Position numbers and translations under genes: made by a program | From: Petrimonas mucosa | Lineage (GTDB): Bacteria > Bacteroidota > Bacteroidia > Bacteroidales > Dysgonomonadaceae | Assembly (NCBI RefSeq): GCF_900095795.1 | Contig: NZ_LT608328.1 | Coordinates: forward strand, 1,729,001-1,793,000 | Direction: 5' to 3' | Length of the DNA stretch: 64,000 nt | Notes under the pieces: generated by a model | What the model was told of the DNA's origin: nothing | The model's database searches: none | What the model saw: the letters and a program-made list of their open reading frames with translations, nothing else | Part shown: positions 44,352-54,380 of the stretch, in pieces | Numbering within the stretch: the stretch's first letter is position 1 | Layout of the letters: every line of letters starts with the position of its first letter

Positions 44352-46016
44352 ATGAAGTCAGACATTCAGATTGCAAGAGAAACACCACTCAAGAAGGTAA
44401 AGGAGATTGCAGAACGCATCGGCATTGAAAGGGATGCAATACACAACTATGGTCCCTATATGGCCAAAGTGCCGTTGAGGCTTAAAAAAGAGGAGAAGAT
44501 AGATCGGAGCAACCTGGTTCTGGTCACGGCCATTACACCCACCAAGGCAGGTATAGGCAAGACCACCGTCTCTATCGGGCTGGCGCTGGGACTGAACAGG
44601 ATAGGAAAGAAGGCCATTGTCGCACTACGTGAACCTTCGTTGGGTCCGGTCTTTGGGATGAAAGGCGGAGCAGCCGGCGGCGGGTATGCCCAGGTGCTTC
44701 CGATGGAGAACATCAATCTCCATTTTACCGGTGATTTTCATGCAGTCACATCGGCACACAACACCATATCTGCCCTGTTGGACAACTACATCTATCGGGT
44801 CCAGGGCACACCTCGCGAAATCAAGGAGGTCCTCTGGAAACGGGTTTTGGATGTGAATGATCGCAGTTTGCGCTATATTGTTACCGGACTTGGTCCGGGA
44901 AATGGCGTACCCCTGGAGAGCGGATTCGATATTACCGCTGCATCGGAGTTGATGGCCATCCTCTGTCTGGCGGAAGATGAACAGGATCTGCGCCGCCGTA
45001 TCGATAACATCCTGTTGGGTTATACCCGGGAAGATAAGCCATTTACAGTTAAGGATCTGGGTGTTGCCGGAGCTATCACCGTGCTGATGAAGGATGCGAT
45101 CCATCCCAACCTGGTGCAGACTACTGAGAATACGGCCGCCTTCGTACATGGCGGTCCGTTCGCCAATATTGCTCATGGTTGCAACTCCGTATCTGCGACC
45201 AAGATGGCGATGTCGTACGGTGATTATGTTATCACTGAGGCCGGCTTTGGAGCCGACCTCGGAGCTGAAAAATTTTTCAATATCAAGTGCCGGAAAAGTG
45301 GACTGCAGCCGAAATTGACGGTAATCGTCGTTACTGCACAGGGGCTCAAGATGCATGGCGGTACACCCGAAAAAGCGATCAGACAGCCCGATATGGCCGG
45401 TTTGGTGAAGGGGCTGGAGAACCTGTCGAAACATCTGGAGAATCTGGCCGCTTTCGGTCAGACCGTTGTGGTGGCATTTAACAGATATGGTTTTGATACA
45501 GATGATGAAATTGGCACCGTTGCTGAGTTTTGCCGTCAACGCGGTATCCGCTTTGCCGTCAACAACGCTTTTACTGAAGGAGGAAAAGGGGCAGTTGAAC
45601 TGGCAAATGCTGTGGTCGATGCCATTGAGAACGAACCGTCACAACCGTTACGGTTTACTTATCCGGATGATGATTCCATACGCACGAAGATTGAGAAGGT
45701 TGCACTCAATGTATATGGGGCAAGGGATGTGGTTTTCAGTGAAAAGGCATTGCGCCGGTTGAATCGGATAGAGCAGTCACCGTTGAGTGCTTTTCCGGTT
45801 TGCATTGCAAAAACACAATTCTCCTTCTCTGCAGATCCCAATGAATATGGTGTAGCCAGGGATTTTCGCTTCAAGATCAACGATATCGTCATCAACCAGG
45901 GAGCGGAATTTATTGTAGCCATAGCCGGCGAGATGATGCGTATGCCGGGACTACCGGCTGATCCGCAAGCCCGCCGGATCGATCTCGTGGATGGAAAGGT
46001 GGAGGGGTTGAGCTGA
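44352..46016 (+). CDS. fhs: Formate--tetrahydrofolate ligase
   Basis: A 554-residue enzyme that makes 10-formyl-tetrahydrofolate from formate and ATP for one-carbon metabolism. The nucleotide-binding loop [11 protein letters not shown] lies near residue 62, followed by [26 protein letters not shown] blocks, [10 protein letters not shown] and ALREP signatures of the family. Complete. 14 bp after uvrB on the same strand, so perhaps co-transcribed. Confidence 0.97.
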   Translation: MKSDIQIARETPLKKVKEIAERIGIERDAIHNYGPYMAKVPLRLKKEEKIDRSNLVLVTAITPTKAGIGKTTVSIGLALGLNRIGKKAIVALREPSLGPVFGMKGGAAGGGYAQVLPMENINLHFTGDFHAVTSAHNTISALLDNYIYRVQGTPREIKEVLWKRVLDVNDRSLRYIVTGLGPGNGVPLESGFDITAASELMAILCLAEDEQDLRRRIDNILLGYTREDKPFTVKDLGVAGAITVLMKDAIHPNLVQTTENTAAFVHGGPFANIAHGCNSVSATKMAMSYGDYVITEAGFGADLGAEKFFNIKCRKSGLQPKLTVIVVTAQGLKMHGGTPEKAIRQPDMAGLVKGLENLSKHLENLAAFGQTVVVAFNRYGFDTDDEIGTVAEFCRQRGIRFAVNNAFTEGGKGAVELANAVVDAIENEPSQPLRFTYPDDDSIRTKIEKVALNVYGARDVVFSEKALRRLNRIEQSPLSAFPVCIAKTQFSFSADPNEYGVARDFRFKINDIVINQGAEFIVAIAGEMMRMPGLPADPQARRIDLVDGKVEGLS

Positions 46017-46052
46017 TAACGGATCTTTTCGAAAGTTGAGCATTGAGCAAGA

Positions 46053-46136
46053 ATATCACCTTTTTAAGCGATAATTTAATATATCATTATTTTAAGAGAT
46101 ATTTTCACATATCATTTTTTTTCATGATATTTGTCT
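46053..46136 (+). promoter_or_regulatory. Three phased palindromes upstream of the SatD-like gene
   Basis: The pattern ATATC-N12-GATAT occurs at 46081-46102 and 46109-46130 and, with one change, at 46053-46074. The starts are spaced exactly 28 bp apart, and the last ends 7 bp before the ATG. Regular spacing, inverted halves and position suggest operators for a dimeric regulator, perhaps the HTH protein encoded just downstream. Confidence 0.6.
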
Positions 46137-46137
46137 C

Positions 46138-46773
46138 ATGATAGCAGTAATAAAAGGCGACATTGTATCATCCCGCAAGATAGCAGATCCAGAGAAGTGG
46201 CTGCTACCGTTGAAGGCACTCTTCAATGAATGGGGTGCATCGCCCGGTCAGTGGGAGCTGGTATGGGGGGATACCTTTCAGCTCGAAATCGAACGGCCGG
46301 AAGAGGCACTGAAAAGGGCATTGCAGGTGAAAGCGCTGATCAAGAAGATTGGCTCTGGAGAGACAAATAAGGGTCCTATCGATGTAAGGATGGCGATAGG
46401 TATAGGCCGGAAGAGTTATTCGGCCGAACGGATAACTGAAAGTAACGGAGAGGCGTTTATAAATGCCGGAGAAAGGTTTGAAGAGCTGGAAAAAGAAAAA
46501 TCGAGATTGCAGATCAAGAGTCCCTGGTCAGAATTTGACGTGGAGATGAACCTCCTTATCCGTTTGGCATCCGTTTTTATGGATAAGTGGTCGGTCGCCT
46601 CGGCAGAGTTGGTCGGAATTGTGCTGAAGAACCCCGGCTTCACCCAGCTAGAGGTAGGAAAACAGCTCGGCATAAGACAGAATTCCGTGAGCGGAAGATG
46701 GAAGAGGGCCAATATCGATGAGGTATTGGCTCTGGAGCAGATATACCGGCGTAAACTGGGGCGTTTATTATGA
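46138..46773 (+). CDS. SatD family protein with C-terminal winged helix
   Basis: A 211-residue protein. The N-terminal part (AVIKGDIVSSRKI, then ELVWGDTFQLEIE and AIGIGRKSY) matches the SatD family, probably a cyclase-like fold. The C-terminal 60 residues (LKNPGFTQLEVGKQLGIRQNSVSGRWKRANIDEV) form a helix-turn-helix. No ribosome site is visible because the operators run up to the start. Its stop overlaps the next start by 4 bp (ATGA-type), so the two are coupled. Role unknown; autoregulation is suggested by the palindromes. Confidence 0.8.
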   Translation: MIAVIKGDIVSSRKIADPEKWLLPLKALFNEWGASPGQWELVWGDTFQLEIERPEEALKRALQVKALIKKIGSGETNKGPIDVRMAIGIGRKSYSAERITESNGEAFINAGERFEELEKEKSRLQIKSPWSEFDVEMNLLIRLASVFMDKWSVASAELVGIVLKNPGFTQLEVGKQLGIRQNSVSGRWKRANIDEVLALEQIYRRKLGRLL

Positions 46774-47504
46774 TCTTGTTTGTCAAACTGATACTGGCCC
46801 ATATGGTCGGCGATTTTCTCCTTCAGCCAAAATCGTGGGTTAAGGAAAAGGAGAGTAGGGGCCCGGCATCTCCCAAGTTATACCTGCATGGCCTTGTACA
46901 TGCTCTGTTGACCTGGCTGGTGTTGTGGGATTTTCGCGGATGGATTGTGGCACTTTCAATCGCCGTTCTCCATGTCGGGATAGATGTTGTGAAGTCCTCA
47001 CTTCAGAAGGAGAAGAACAGGTCCGTCTGGTTTCTGACAGATCAGTTGCTGCATCTGCTAAGTATAGCCATCTTGTGGTGTCTCTTTTTCAGACCGGTAC
47101 TTCCAGTCGGCACATGGGGAGAGAACCCCGATTTCTGGATCTACCTGACTGCACTCTTTTTTCTCACTACGGTTTGTGGCATAGGAATTCAGATGATGTT
47201 GGCCAACTGGGCGGAAGTGATAAATCTCGATAATGAGAAATCGTTGCCTAATGCCGGACGTTATATCGGCATGCTGGAGAGATTGCTGGTTTTTTTGTTT
47301 GTCGTTTTGGGGCATTGGGAGGCGATAGGCTTTCTGATAGCTGCAAAATCGGTCTTTCGCTTTGGTGATCTGAGGGACTCGCGAAACCGGAAACTGACTG
47401 AATATATTCTTATCGGAACGTTGCTGAGTTTTGGCATAGCCATAGTTACGGGCATCCTTGTATTGTATCTCACTTCTGATATTGTAATGTTGAAAAATTG
47501 CTAA
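46770..47504 (+). CDS. DUF3307 membrane protein
   Basis: A 244-residue protein with an N-terminal DUF3307 region: LILAHMVGDFLLQPKSWV, then SPKLYLHGLVHALLTWLV and a second helix pair with VLHVGIDVVKS. Around six membrane helices in all. DUF3307 genes sit next to SatD genes in many genomes, and here they overlap by 4 bp. Inner-membrane protein of unknown role. Confidence 0.85.
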   Translation: MILFVKLILAHMVGDFLLQPKSWVKEKESRGPASPKLYLHGLVHALLTWLVLWDFRGWIVALSIAVLHVGIDVVKSSLQKEKNRSVWFLTDQLLHLLSIAILWCLFFRPVLPVGTWGENPDFWIYLTALFFLTTVCGIGIQMMLANWAEVINLDNEKSLPNAGRYIGMLERLLVFLFVVLGHWEAIGFLIAAKSVFRFGDLRDSRNRKLTEYILIGTLLSFGIAIVTGILVLYLTSDIVMLKNC

Positions 47505-47533
47505 AAAAATATACGGCATTGATGTTTAATTGT

Positions 47534-47541
47534 TACCTTTG
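47534..47541 (+). promoter_or_regulatory. Probable -7 box for the FabH-like gene
   Basis: TACCTTTG matches TAnnTTTG and lies about 108 nt ahead of the ATG. No well-spaced TTG. Confidence 0.45.
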
Positions 47542-47648
47542 CCTGAGTGTTAGGTTATTGAGTACTTGAATAGTCAAAGATGCAAACATGAAAGGCATGC
47601 AATTAAAATTCATGCACTCCTCTTCAATAAAAAATATAATTTGATCAT

Positions 47649-48731
47649 ATGAAAAAGATTTACAGTCTGATTACCGGAACCGGAAGTTATGTTCCGTCCA
47701 AAATTGTAAAAAACGACGATTTTCTGAACTATAATTTCCTGGAATCGACGGGTGAAAAAATCGACAGGGCAAACCGTGAAATAGTGGATAAATTTGAAGA
47801 GATCACTACCATTTCCGAACGGAGGTATGCCGAAGATCACCAGGTGACGTCCGATTTGGCCCTGATTGCTGCTGAGCAGGCCATCAAGTCTGCAGGAATT
47901 GACAAAGAGGAGCTGGATTATCTGATTTTTGCACACAATTTCGGAGAAACCCTGCCAAACGATACCCGTATCGATATATTGCCCACGCTTGCTTCGCGTG
48001 TAAAAGCAAAACTGGGCATCAAGAGCCCCCATGCCATTGCATACGATATTCTCTATGGATGTCCTGGTTGGGTACAGGCCCTGATTCAGTCAGATTACTA
48101 TATCCGTTCGGGTGACGCAAAAAAGGTGCTGGTTATCGGTGCAGATATCCTGTCGAGAATTGCAGATCCGCACGACCGAGACAGCATGATATATGCTGAT
48201 GGTGCAGGTGCTGCGATAGTCGAGGCTGTGGAGAGCGATACACCTGTGGGAATTATCGGACATAATTCACAGAGTGATGCGATCGGGTATGTAAACCTGC
48301 TCCATATGGGGTATTCCTATAACAGGGAACTGGCCGAAAAAAAGGATCTCTACTTGAAAATGAACGGTCGCCGTCTCTACCAGTATGCACTGGAGAATGT
48401 GCCCAAGGCGATCAAGTCGGCCCTTGACAAGCTGAAACTGCATGTGAACGATGTTAAGAAGGTGTTGATTCATCAGGCGAATGGGAAGATGGATGACGCT
48501 ATCCTGAAGCGACTCTTCAATCTTTATGGTGTCCATGATATTCCGGAGTCGGTGATGCCCATGACGATTTCGTGGCTGGGAAATTCTTCGGTTGCCACAG
48601 TTCCGACACTACTGGATATGGTGATGAAAGGGGAGATGAAAGGTCATAGCATCACCTCTGGCGATAACTTGGTGCTCGCGTCGGTAGGAGCGGGGATGAA
48701 TATTAACAGCGTTATCTACAGGATGCCGTAA
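47649..48731 (+). CDS. 3-oxoacyl-ACP synthase III (FabH-like)
   Basis: A 360-residue thiolase-fold condensing enzyme. The catalytic Cys is in AYDILYGCPGWVQAL (about residue 138), the His in LIHQANGKMDDAI and the Asn in SWLGNSSVATVPTLLDM, giving the Cys-His-Asn triad of KAS III. It would start fatty-acid synthesis or act in a specialised pathway; the longer N-terminus and YGCPGW context differ a little from classic FabH, so it may be a second paralogue. Followed by a strong terminator. Confidence 0.88.
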   Translation: MKKIYSLITGTGSYVPSKIVKNDDFLNYNFLESTGEKIDRANREIVDKFEEITTISERRYAEDHQVTSDLALIAAEQAIKSAGIDKEELDYLIFAHNFGETLPNDTRIDILPTLASRVKAKLGIKSPHAIAYDILYGCPGWVQALIQSDYYIRSGDAKKVLVIGADILSRIADPHDRDSMIYADGAGAAIVEAVESDTPVGIIGHNSQSDAIGYVNLLHMGYSYNRELAEKKDLYLKMNGRRLYQYALENVPKAIKSALDKLKLHVNDVKKVLIHQANGKMDDAILKRLFNLYGVHDIPESVMPMTISWLGNSSVATVPTLLDMVMKGEMKGHSITSGDNLVLASVGAGMNINSVIYRMP

Positions 48732-48747
48732 CCGCATAAGGAAGGAA

Positions 48748-48781
48748 TAAAAAAAGGGGACCAAAAGTCCCCCTTTTTTTG
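48748..48781. terminator. Bidirectional terminator
   Basis: AAAAAAGGGGAC pairs with GTCCCCCTTTTTTTT across the loop CAAAA. A runs and T runs on both sides make it work for the FabH-like gene (+) and for the small membrane protein gene (-, stop at 48801). Confidence 0.85.
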
Positions 48782-48800
48782 TCTTGTCCGGTTATTGTAA

Positions 48801-49085
48801 TTAATTGTAGAGCGCAAATTCATCTTTGCTGTACGCCATATTTTTCAATGCGGTGAAAAGAAAATAGGGAATAACCAAAAGGATAACGGCCCAAACAATA
48901 TTACTTACAATCGATCCCTTTTTCATGTTGTTTACATAGAGGTACCCCAAAAAACCCTCTATTACCAATATTAACCCGATCAGGAGGTTTGTGTTGTTGG
49001 TCGTTCCGTTAAAAAAAGGAATCGCCAAAGTCAGCACGCCAACAATCATTACGATAACGCCTGAATACCTTGCTAATTCTTTCAT
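48801..49085 (-). CDS. Small membrane protein, unknown
   Basis: 94 residues with three hydrophobic segments (about 7-25, 32-50 and 62-82): VIMIVGVLTLAIPF, NLLIGLILVIEGFLGYLYV and WAVILLVIPYFLF. It could belong to a DUF308-like or similar group, but I cannot name it. Intact start and stop; own AT-rich upstream region; ends at the shared terminator. Probably an inner-membrane protein. Confidence 0.65.
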   Translation of the reverse strand: MKELARYSGVIVMIVGVLTLAIPFFNGTTNNTNLLIGLILVIEGFLGYLYVNNMKKGSIVSNIVWAVILLVIPYFLFTALKNMAYSKDEFALYN

Positions 49086-49274
49086 GTGTGTTATAATATT
49101 ATGTTTTTATTTCGTAGCGCAAATAAACACAAAATTCTACAAATAATAAAATTATTTGGATTAAAAATTAGACCAGACCCCAAAAACTTCAATCCCGACG
49201 ATATTCTGTCTCGATTTATAATCAGGAATTTGTAAAAAATAACTATTTTTGCTAAAGCCTATTTGTCTAGTTTT

Positions 49275-50015
49275 ATGAAGTTGGTTAAACGTGTAATTCT
49301 CTTTTTATATCAGTGGCTTATCTTTGCGCCCATTTTTATTGTTATCACCATGCTGACCGCATTGACGGTAATGGCTTTTGCGCCCCTTTTTGGAAGCCGG
49401 TTCTGGGGGTATGTGCCACCGAGATGGTGGTCGAGGCTGACCTGCTGGCTAGCCCTTTGCAGGATAAAAAGCCATGGACACGAACATCTTGATCCCCGCC
49501 AGTCATATGTTTTCGTAGCCAATCATCAGGGCGCTTTCGACATATTTTTGATCTATGGCTTCCTGAACCAGAATATCAAGTGGGTACAGAAGGCAAGTTT
49601 GAGGAAGATTCCGTTGGTGGGTCTGGCATCGGAGATGGCGGGACATGTTTTCGTGGATAATTCAAGTGCGGCCGCGCGGGTAAACACCATTAAAGAGGCC
49701 GAAAAAAAGATAATTAATGGCGTCTCTATCATGCTCTTTCCCGAAGGAGCCAGGACTCGTACCGGTAAGATGGGCCGTTTCAAACGGGGAGCCTATCAGA
49801 TTGCGTACGACCTGAAACTGCCTATCGTTCCGTTGACGCTCAATGGTCCCTTCGACGTGATGAAACGGGGTTCTTTGCGTTTAAACCCCAACAGGCTGGA
49901 GCTGATCATCCACAAGCCCATATCTACTGAAAATCTGAGTGAAGAGGATATTCCGGCGTTGATCGAAGAGACGAGAGAGATTATCCATGCCGACTTGTGG
50001 GAGCGGTTTAAATAA
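49275..50015 (+). CDS. plsC: 1-acyl-sn-glycerol-3-phosphate acyltransferase
   Basis: A 246-residue enzyme (ATG 49275) that adds the second acyl chain during phospholipid synthesis. An N-terminal membrane helix (about 5-30) precedes the NHQGAFD form of the HX4D motif (about residue 76) and the FPEGARTRTGK motif (about 155), then IVPLTLNGP. Upstream, TATTTTTG at 49244-49251 resembles a -7 box. A small hairpin (TGGTTGTC/GACAACCA, 50024-50044) follows. Confidence 0.92.
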   Translation: MKLVKRVILFLYQWLIFAPIFIVITMLTALTVMAFAPLFGSRFWGYVPPRWWSRLTCWLALCRIKSHGHEHLDPRQSYVFVANHQGAFDIFLIYGFLNQNIKWVQKASLRKIPLVGLASEMAGHVFVDNSSAAARVNTIKEAEKKIINGVSIMLFPEGARTRTGKMGRFKRGAYQIAYDLKLPIVPLTLNGPFDVMKRGSLRLNPNRLELIIHKPISTENLSEEDIPALIEETREIIHADLWERFK

Positions 50016-50242
50016 AAAGAAAATGGTTGTCATCCCGACAACCAATCTCCATTGTTAACCTTAAATCTAATACCATGAAAAACACGATGCAAATATAGCG
50101 TGTTTTCTATTTGTGACCAAATGAATAGGTGGAAAAGTAAGCATACTTAACTTTATTTAATCTAAATAGGGTGACATAATCCCCTATATATAGGATTGTT
50201 TACACAATTTTGCAAAAAAAATCAGGAGTTTTTTCCCTCTCT

Positions 50243-51244
50243 CTAATCGTAAATTTTCTTGGCCAGAAAGTTGAGCAGACCCCAGTTGAAACGGTACCAC
50301 CGCCTGGTTGATTTGGGTTTTCCTCCAAATTGGAGCAGGAAACGGGGCTTGCCCGCATTGATGTTCAGGTAACCCGAGTCCATGAAGTCGAAATACTCGT
50401 AGCCCTCCTTCTCGGCCAGTTCCATGGCCGAATAGATCGTAAAGACGGTTGGATGATAGGTTTTGTATCTTTTTTCCTTCCCCCAGAAATAGAGCACGTA
50501 GACGGTTTTCTGTTCAAACCCCAGGATGATTCCGCCAATAATCTTTTCGTTGTGACGGCTGAGCAGGATCTTCCCTTTGCCGTGTAAAACATAGCAGTTG
50601 AAAAAATTTTCGAAGTATTGGTATGGGGGGAATTTGTTAGACATTTTCCAGTTATTGGATTTGTCGATCAATTTATAGATCTCCCGCAGATTGTCGTGTG
50701 AGGTTAACTCCTCCAATACCACCCCTTTCCGCCTGGCTTTGTTAACCTGGTTCTTTCTTGTGGATGATAGCTGGTCCCAAATTTTCCGTTTCCGCTGCAA
50801 CGAGTTTCTCACGTTGATCCATTTGACGGAGTAGAATCCATTCTCGCGAAATCCCTTATACCCGAAAACTGCATCGTTCAGGTTCCGGTATTCGATAAAA
50901 AACACCTTGTTTTCCACCTCTTTTACCAAAGAAGAGATCAACAGGTCAAAAACGGCTATCTTGTTCGCCTTTTCGTCGTAAAAACTGGGCTGTTGCGAGA
51001 TGTAACACCTTCTGAATATCGAGCCGTACAACAGCCGGTTGATGCGCATGATCAGCGCAAACATGGCGGCTACTGGTTTCTCCCCGCAAAACACGACAAG
51101 CATCAGTGGGCGGTAGAACGAGATGTTCCTGTTCCAGTCAAACGAGGAGACGTAGTGAAAAAACTTCACGTCGTTCAGTGGGGGAATCTCTTCTTTGCGG
51201 TAATATGTTTTAACCTGGTAATTCATGGGCTGTGAATAGTACAA
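50243..51244 (-). CDS. FemAB-like/GNAT acyltransferase
   Basis: A 333-residue protein with a fold of two GNAT-like halves as in FemAB peptidoglycan-bridge enzymes. STRKNQVNKARRKGVVLEEL (about 165-185) and GGIILGFEQKTVYVLYFWGKE (about 237-257) are the typical blocks, ending FDFMDSGYLN. Substrate unknown; cell-wall or surface-polymer modification is likely. A second Met at 51226 is an alternative start. The upstream region 51245-51380 is shared with the divergent galE promoter. Confidence 0.72.
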   Translation of the reverse strand: MYYSQPMNYQVKTYYRKEEIPPLNDVKFFHYVSSFDWNRNISFYRPLMLVVFCGEKPVAAMFALIMRINRLLYGSIFRRCYISQQPSFYDEKANKIAVFDLLISSLVKEVENKVFFIEYRNLNDAVFGYKGFRENGFYSVKWINVRNSLQRKRKIWDQLSSTRKNQVNKARRKGVVLEELTSHDNLREIYKLIDKSNNWKMSNKFPPYQYFENFFNCYVLHGKGKILLSRHNEKIIGGIILGFEQKTVYVLYFWGKEKRYKTYHPTVFTIYSAMELAEKEGYEYFDFMDSGYLNINAGKPRFLLQFGGKPKSTRRWYRFNWGLLNFLAKKIYD

Positions 51245-51386
51245 AAATAGGAAAAAACTTTGATAAAAGCATACGGCAACACAAATAATGAGCGATTGTA
51301 CTGCCTATTTCCTCCTTATGGGAGGGGCAGCTGGAATATCACACCAGTGAAGCCGTTTTTCCGGCAGGAAATCAGGAAAAAATGGG

Positions 51387-51415
51387 TTGAATAAGCTACT
51401 ATTTTATTAACTTTG
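51387..51415 (+). promoter_or_regulatory. Promoter of galE
   Basis: TTG at 51387-51389, 18 nt, then TAACTTTG at 51408-51415. Transcription would start near 51423, about 25 nt ahead of the ATG at 51449. Confidence 0.65.
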
Positions 51416-51448
51416 TAGCTTATAATAAAAAGATTGAAAATATTCTGT

Positions 51449-52483
51449 ATGTCAAAAAGAATTCTTGTTACGGGTGGAACCGGCTATATTGGTTCTCACA
51501 CGGTAGTCGAGCTTCAACAGGCCGGCTACGAGGTGATTATTATCGATAATCTCTCCAATTCGAATGCAGACGTCATCGAAGGGATAGTAAGAATTACAGG
51601 TATACGGCCCGCTTTTGAGGAGTTGGACTGTATTGATCTGCCGGCCTTGCAAACGTTGTTTGAAAAGTACCCCGGCATTGACGGCATTATCCACTTTGCA
51701 GCCAGCAAGGCGGTAGGCGAATCGGTGCAAAAACCGTTGCTCTATTACCGGAACAACCTGGTCTCGCTCATTAATCTGTTGGAGCTGATGCCTCGGTACG
51801 ATGTAAAAGGCATTGTTTTCTCATCATCCTGTACGGTATATGGAGAACCCGATCACAATCCCATTGACGAGAGCGCACCTATAAAGCCCGCCGAATCGCC
51901 CTATGGAAATACCAAACAGATCAACGAAGAGATTATCCGCGACTTCATCCATTCCGGTGCCCCGGTAAAAAGTATTATCCTGCGCTATTTCAACCCGATC
52001 GGAGCCCATCCGTCGGCAGAGATCGGCGAACTGCCCATCGGTGTGCCACAGAACCTGGTACCCTATATTACCCAGACCGGTATAGGTATCCGCCAACAAT
52101 TGAGTGTTTTTGGCAACGACTACAATACCCCCGACGGTTCCTGTATCCGTGATTTTATCAACGTGGTGGATCTGGCAAAGGCACACGTGACGGCCGTGGA
52201 GCGTATGCTTGCCGGTAAATCTGAAGAGAAGGTTGAGATTTTCAATCTGGGTACCGGAAGAGGAGTCTCTGTCCTGGAACTGATCGAGGTATTCGAGAGA
52301 GTGTCCGGACAGAAATTGAACTACAAGATTGTCGGCCGTAGAGAAGGCGATATAGAACAGATATGGGCCAATCCGGAAAAAGCGAACAAGGTACTGGGCT
52401 GGACAGCCAAGGAGACAATCGAGGATACAGTGGCTTCGGCATGGAGATGGCAACAACGGTTGCGTGAAAGAGGTGTGATGTAG
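51449..52483 (+). CDS. galE: UDP-glucose 4-epimerase
   Basis: A 344-residue SDR enzyme (ATG 51449, MSKRILVTGGTGYIGSH) that interconverts UDP-glucose and UDP-galactose. NAD-binding GGTGYIGSHT at the N-terminus; catalytic SSSCTVYG (Ser) and PYGNTK (Tyr-x3-Lys) at about residues 121-153; LRYFNPIGAHPS follows. Complete. A GC-rich stem at 52520-52554 (CCGCATA/TATGCGG) after the stop may end transcription from both sides. Confidence 0.96.
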   Translation: MSKRILVTGGTGYIGSHTVVELQQAGYEVIIIDNLSNSNADVIEGIVRITGIRPAFEELDCIDLPALQTLFEKYPGIDGIIHFAASKAVGESVQKPLLYYRNNLVSLINLLELMPRYDVKGIVFSSSCTVYGEPDHNPIDESAPIKPAESPYGNTKQINEEIIRDFIHSGAPVKSIILRYFNPIGAHPSAEIGELPIGVPQNLVPYITQTGIGIRQQLSVFGNDYNTPDGSCIRDFINVVDLAKAHVTAVERMLAGKSEEKVEIFNLGTGRGVSVLELIEVFERVSGQKLNYKIVGRREGDIEQIWANPEKANKVLGWTAKETIEDTVASAWRWQQRLRERGVM

Positions 52484-52582
52484 TCTCTGTGCGCAACCTG
52501 CGAACGCAATGGATCAACTCCGCATATTCTTCCCGTTTCGGGAGGAGTATGCGGCATTTCTGCCGTTAGATCATGCATCTAC

Positions 52583-52801
52583 CTAGAAATAGTAATCTGT
52601 AATGAGGTAATAGTAGTGTTGCCTGTCGGGCCTCTCTTCAATCTCTATCTTGTTCTCACGGGCCAGCCAGCCTATAGCCGTGTACACTTCCATCTCAGTC
52701 AGTCCAGATCTTTTCATCAGTTGAGACAGATCCCATTTCTCATTGTTGTTTAATAGGTTCCAGATGATTCCGGCATTTGTTCCGATTGATCTCTTGTTCA
52801 T
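52583..52801 (-). CDS. Small winged-helix protein (DUF2582)
   Basis: 72 residues with a winged-helix fold: IGTNAGIIWNLLNNNEKWDL, LSQLMKRSGLTEMEVYTAIGWLAREN (recognition helix) and a short wing ending YYYLI. Matches DUF2582, a small family found in Bacteroidota and others. Possible DNA-binding or protein-interaction module; function unknown. Confidence 0.8.
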   Translation of the reverse strand: MNKRSIGTNAGIIWNLLNNNEKWDLSQLMKRSGLTEMEVYTAIGWLARENKIEIEERPDRQHYYYLITDYYF

Positions 52802-52882
52802 ATTGCGATATCACCCATTTCAATTGAAACAGTAACAGGCCGCAAATGTTCAACGGGAACAACCACTTTTCAAAAAAGGCGA

Positions 52883-53716
52883 TCAGGCAAATACGACAGC
52901 CAGGTAGATATAGACTGCGGGAATGGCAATAAGCAGGCTGTCGATACGGTCGAGAATTCCGCCGTGTCCGGGAATGAGGGTGCCGGAATCCTTTACCTCG
53001 TAGGTCCGTTTGATAAGTGATTCGAACAGGTCGCCCAGGCTGCCGAAAAGTGCCGAAACAATACCGAACCCGATCCAGAACAGCAGGGTATAGTTGGTGA
53101 AGAAAGTAGATAGGGCAAAGGAGGCCAGGACCGAAAACAGTATCCCGCCAATAAAGCCTTCCACTGTTTTCCGGGGTGAAATCCTTTCGATAAACTTATG
53201 TTTCCCGAGGAGTGAACCTACCACAAAGGCTGCAGTATCATTGACCCAGATAAAGATGAAGATAGCTAGTACAAAAGCAAAATGGTAATCGTTGGAGAGG
53301 GATTGATGCTGGTACGACAGGAGCATCAGGATGGAAAGAGGCAGTGTGATGTATATCTGTCCGAAAAAGGAGTAGATTATGGCATGAAGTATATCCTTCC
53401 GGTTTATAAATATTGCCGACACAAAAAGGATAAGCAGATATATGATGGAGCTTAGGGGCAGGGCAATTCTGCAAATATTTTCCAGATAAAGATAGGCAGA
53501 GAGAAAAATAGAGAAGCCGGAGGCAATATTGATTGCTTTACTGATGGCATGAGACGTATTTTTTTCGGTCATCCGGTAAAACTCATACAGACCGATAACC
53601 AGAAATAGACCAAATACAGCAATAAAGGAATATTTACCTCCCAGGATACCCATCAAAATAACGGTAATATAGATAATTCCCGCTATTATTCGAGTGAACA
53701 GGTTTTTTGGGTTCAA
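52883..53716 (-). CDS. cdsA: Phosphatidate cytidylyltransferase
   Basis: A 277-residue integral membrane enzyme making CDP-diacylglycerol. About eight helices; the C-terminal signature S-x2-KR-x4-KD-x5-PGHGG-x2-DR-x2-S is seen in SLIKRTYEVKDSG and LIPGHGGILDRIDS. Complete. Its start lies 6 bp after the DUF5606 gene's stop, so they form an operon. Confidence 0.95.
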   Translation of the reverse strand: MNPKNLFTRIIAGIIYITVILMGILGGKYSFIAVFGLFLVIGLYEFYRMTEKNTSHAISKAINIASGFSIFLSAYLYLENICRIALPLSSIIYLLILFVSAIFINRKDILHAIIYSFFGQIYITLPLSILMLLSYQHQSLSNDYHFAFVLAIFIFIWVNDTAAFVVGSLLGKHKFIERISPRKTVEGFIGGILFSVLASFALSTFFTNYTLLFWIGFGIVSALFGSLGDLFESLIKRTYEVKDSGTLIPGHGGILDRIDSLLIAIPAVYIYLAVVFA

Positions 53717-53722
53717 TGTACT

Positions 53723-54163
53723 CTATTTTTCGTTGTTTTCCGGTTCGTTCCCGGCCGGTTCTTCGGTTTTTGCTTCCACTTTCTCGAAATCGATTCCGTT
53801 GCCGATAAGGATATTGTACCAGCTGAGTATCTTCTTTATATCTGAAGCGTAGACCTTCTCCGTATCGTAGTTGGGCAAAACCTCCCCAAAATAACGGAAG
53901 ACCTCTGCGTTGGATGATTTTGAGCCAAGCGTCGTTTTTTCCCCGTTCTCTTTTTCCTTGATCTTACGGAAAACTTCGCGCAAAGGTACATCCTCTTCGG
54001 TGGTGTAGATGGAGACATCGCTGAGAGCAACTACCTTTTCGGTAAGATAGACTGGAACCCTTTTTCCGTCGAGTAGCGACTCAACAATGTTAAGATTTTT
54101 AGTGGTGGAGATTAGTTTATATAAACCCGGTTTTCCGGAAATCGATAATACCTTTGTTAGCAT
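53723..54163 (-). CDS. DUF5606 domain protein
   Basis: 146 residues: KVLSISGKPGLYKLIS, then GKRVPVYLTEKVVALSDVSIYT and a C-terminal acidic tail (EEPAGNEPENNEK). Matches DUF5606, restricted largely to Bacteroidota and regularly placed upstream of cdsA-like genes. Soluble; function unknown. Confidence 0.85.
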   Translation of the reverse strand: MLTKVLSISGKPGLYKLISTTKNLNIVESLLDGKRVPVYLTEKVVALSDVSIYTTEEDVPLREVFRKIKEKENGEKTTLGSKSSNAEVFRYFGEVLPNYDTEKVYASDIKKILSWYNILIGNGIDFEKVEAKTEEPAGNEPENNEK

Positions 54164-54380
54164 ACGTAATATTTTTGTTCAAACAGTATGCAAAAATACA
54201 GAGTCTCCATCAATTTTACAACAGATACCTGCAATTGTTTTATAGAAGGGGTGGTCATATTCACAAAAAAAGATGTAATTTCGCAATTGGCCGGCTCTTC
54301 ACTCAGGCAAGCGGCAGAATGTAATTTGCTGTGTGGGGAGGTGATTGACCCGATTTAACTGACAAACAAACGCGATACAA

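Noticed and set aside
44625..45539. 304-codon minus frame inside fhs
   Set aside because: Antisense of a full-length, motif-complete fhs gene.
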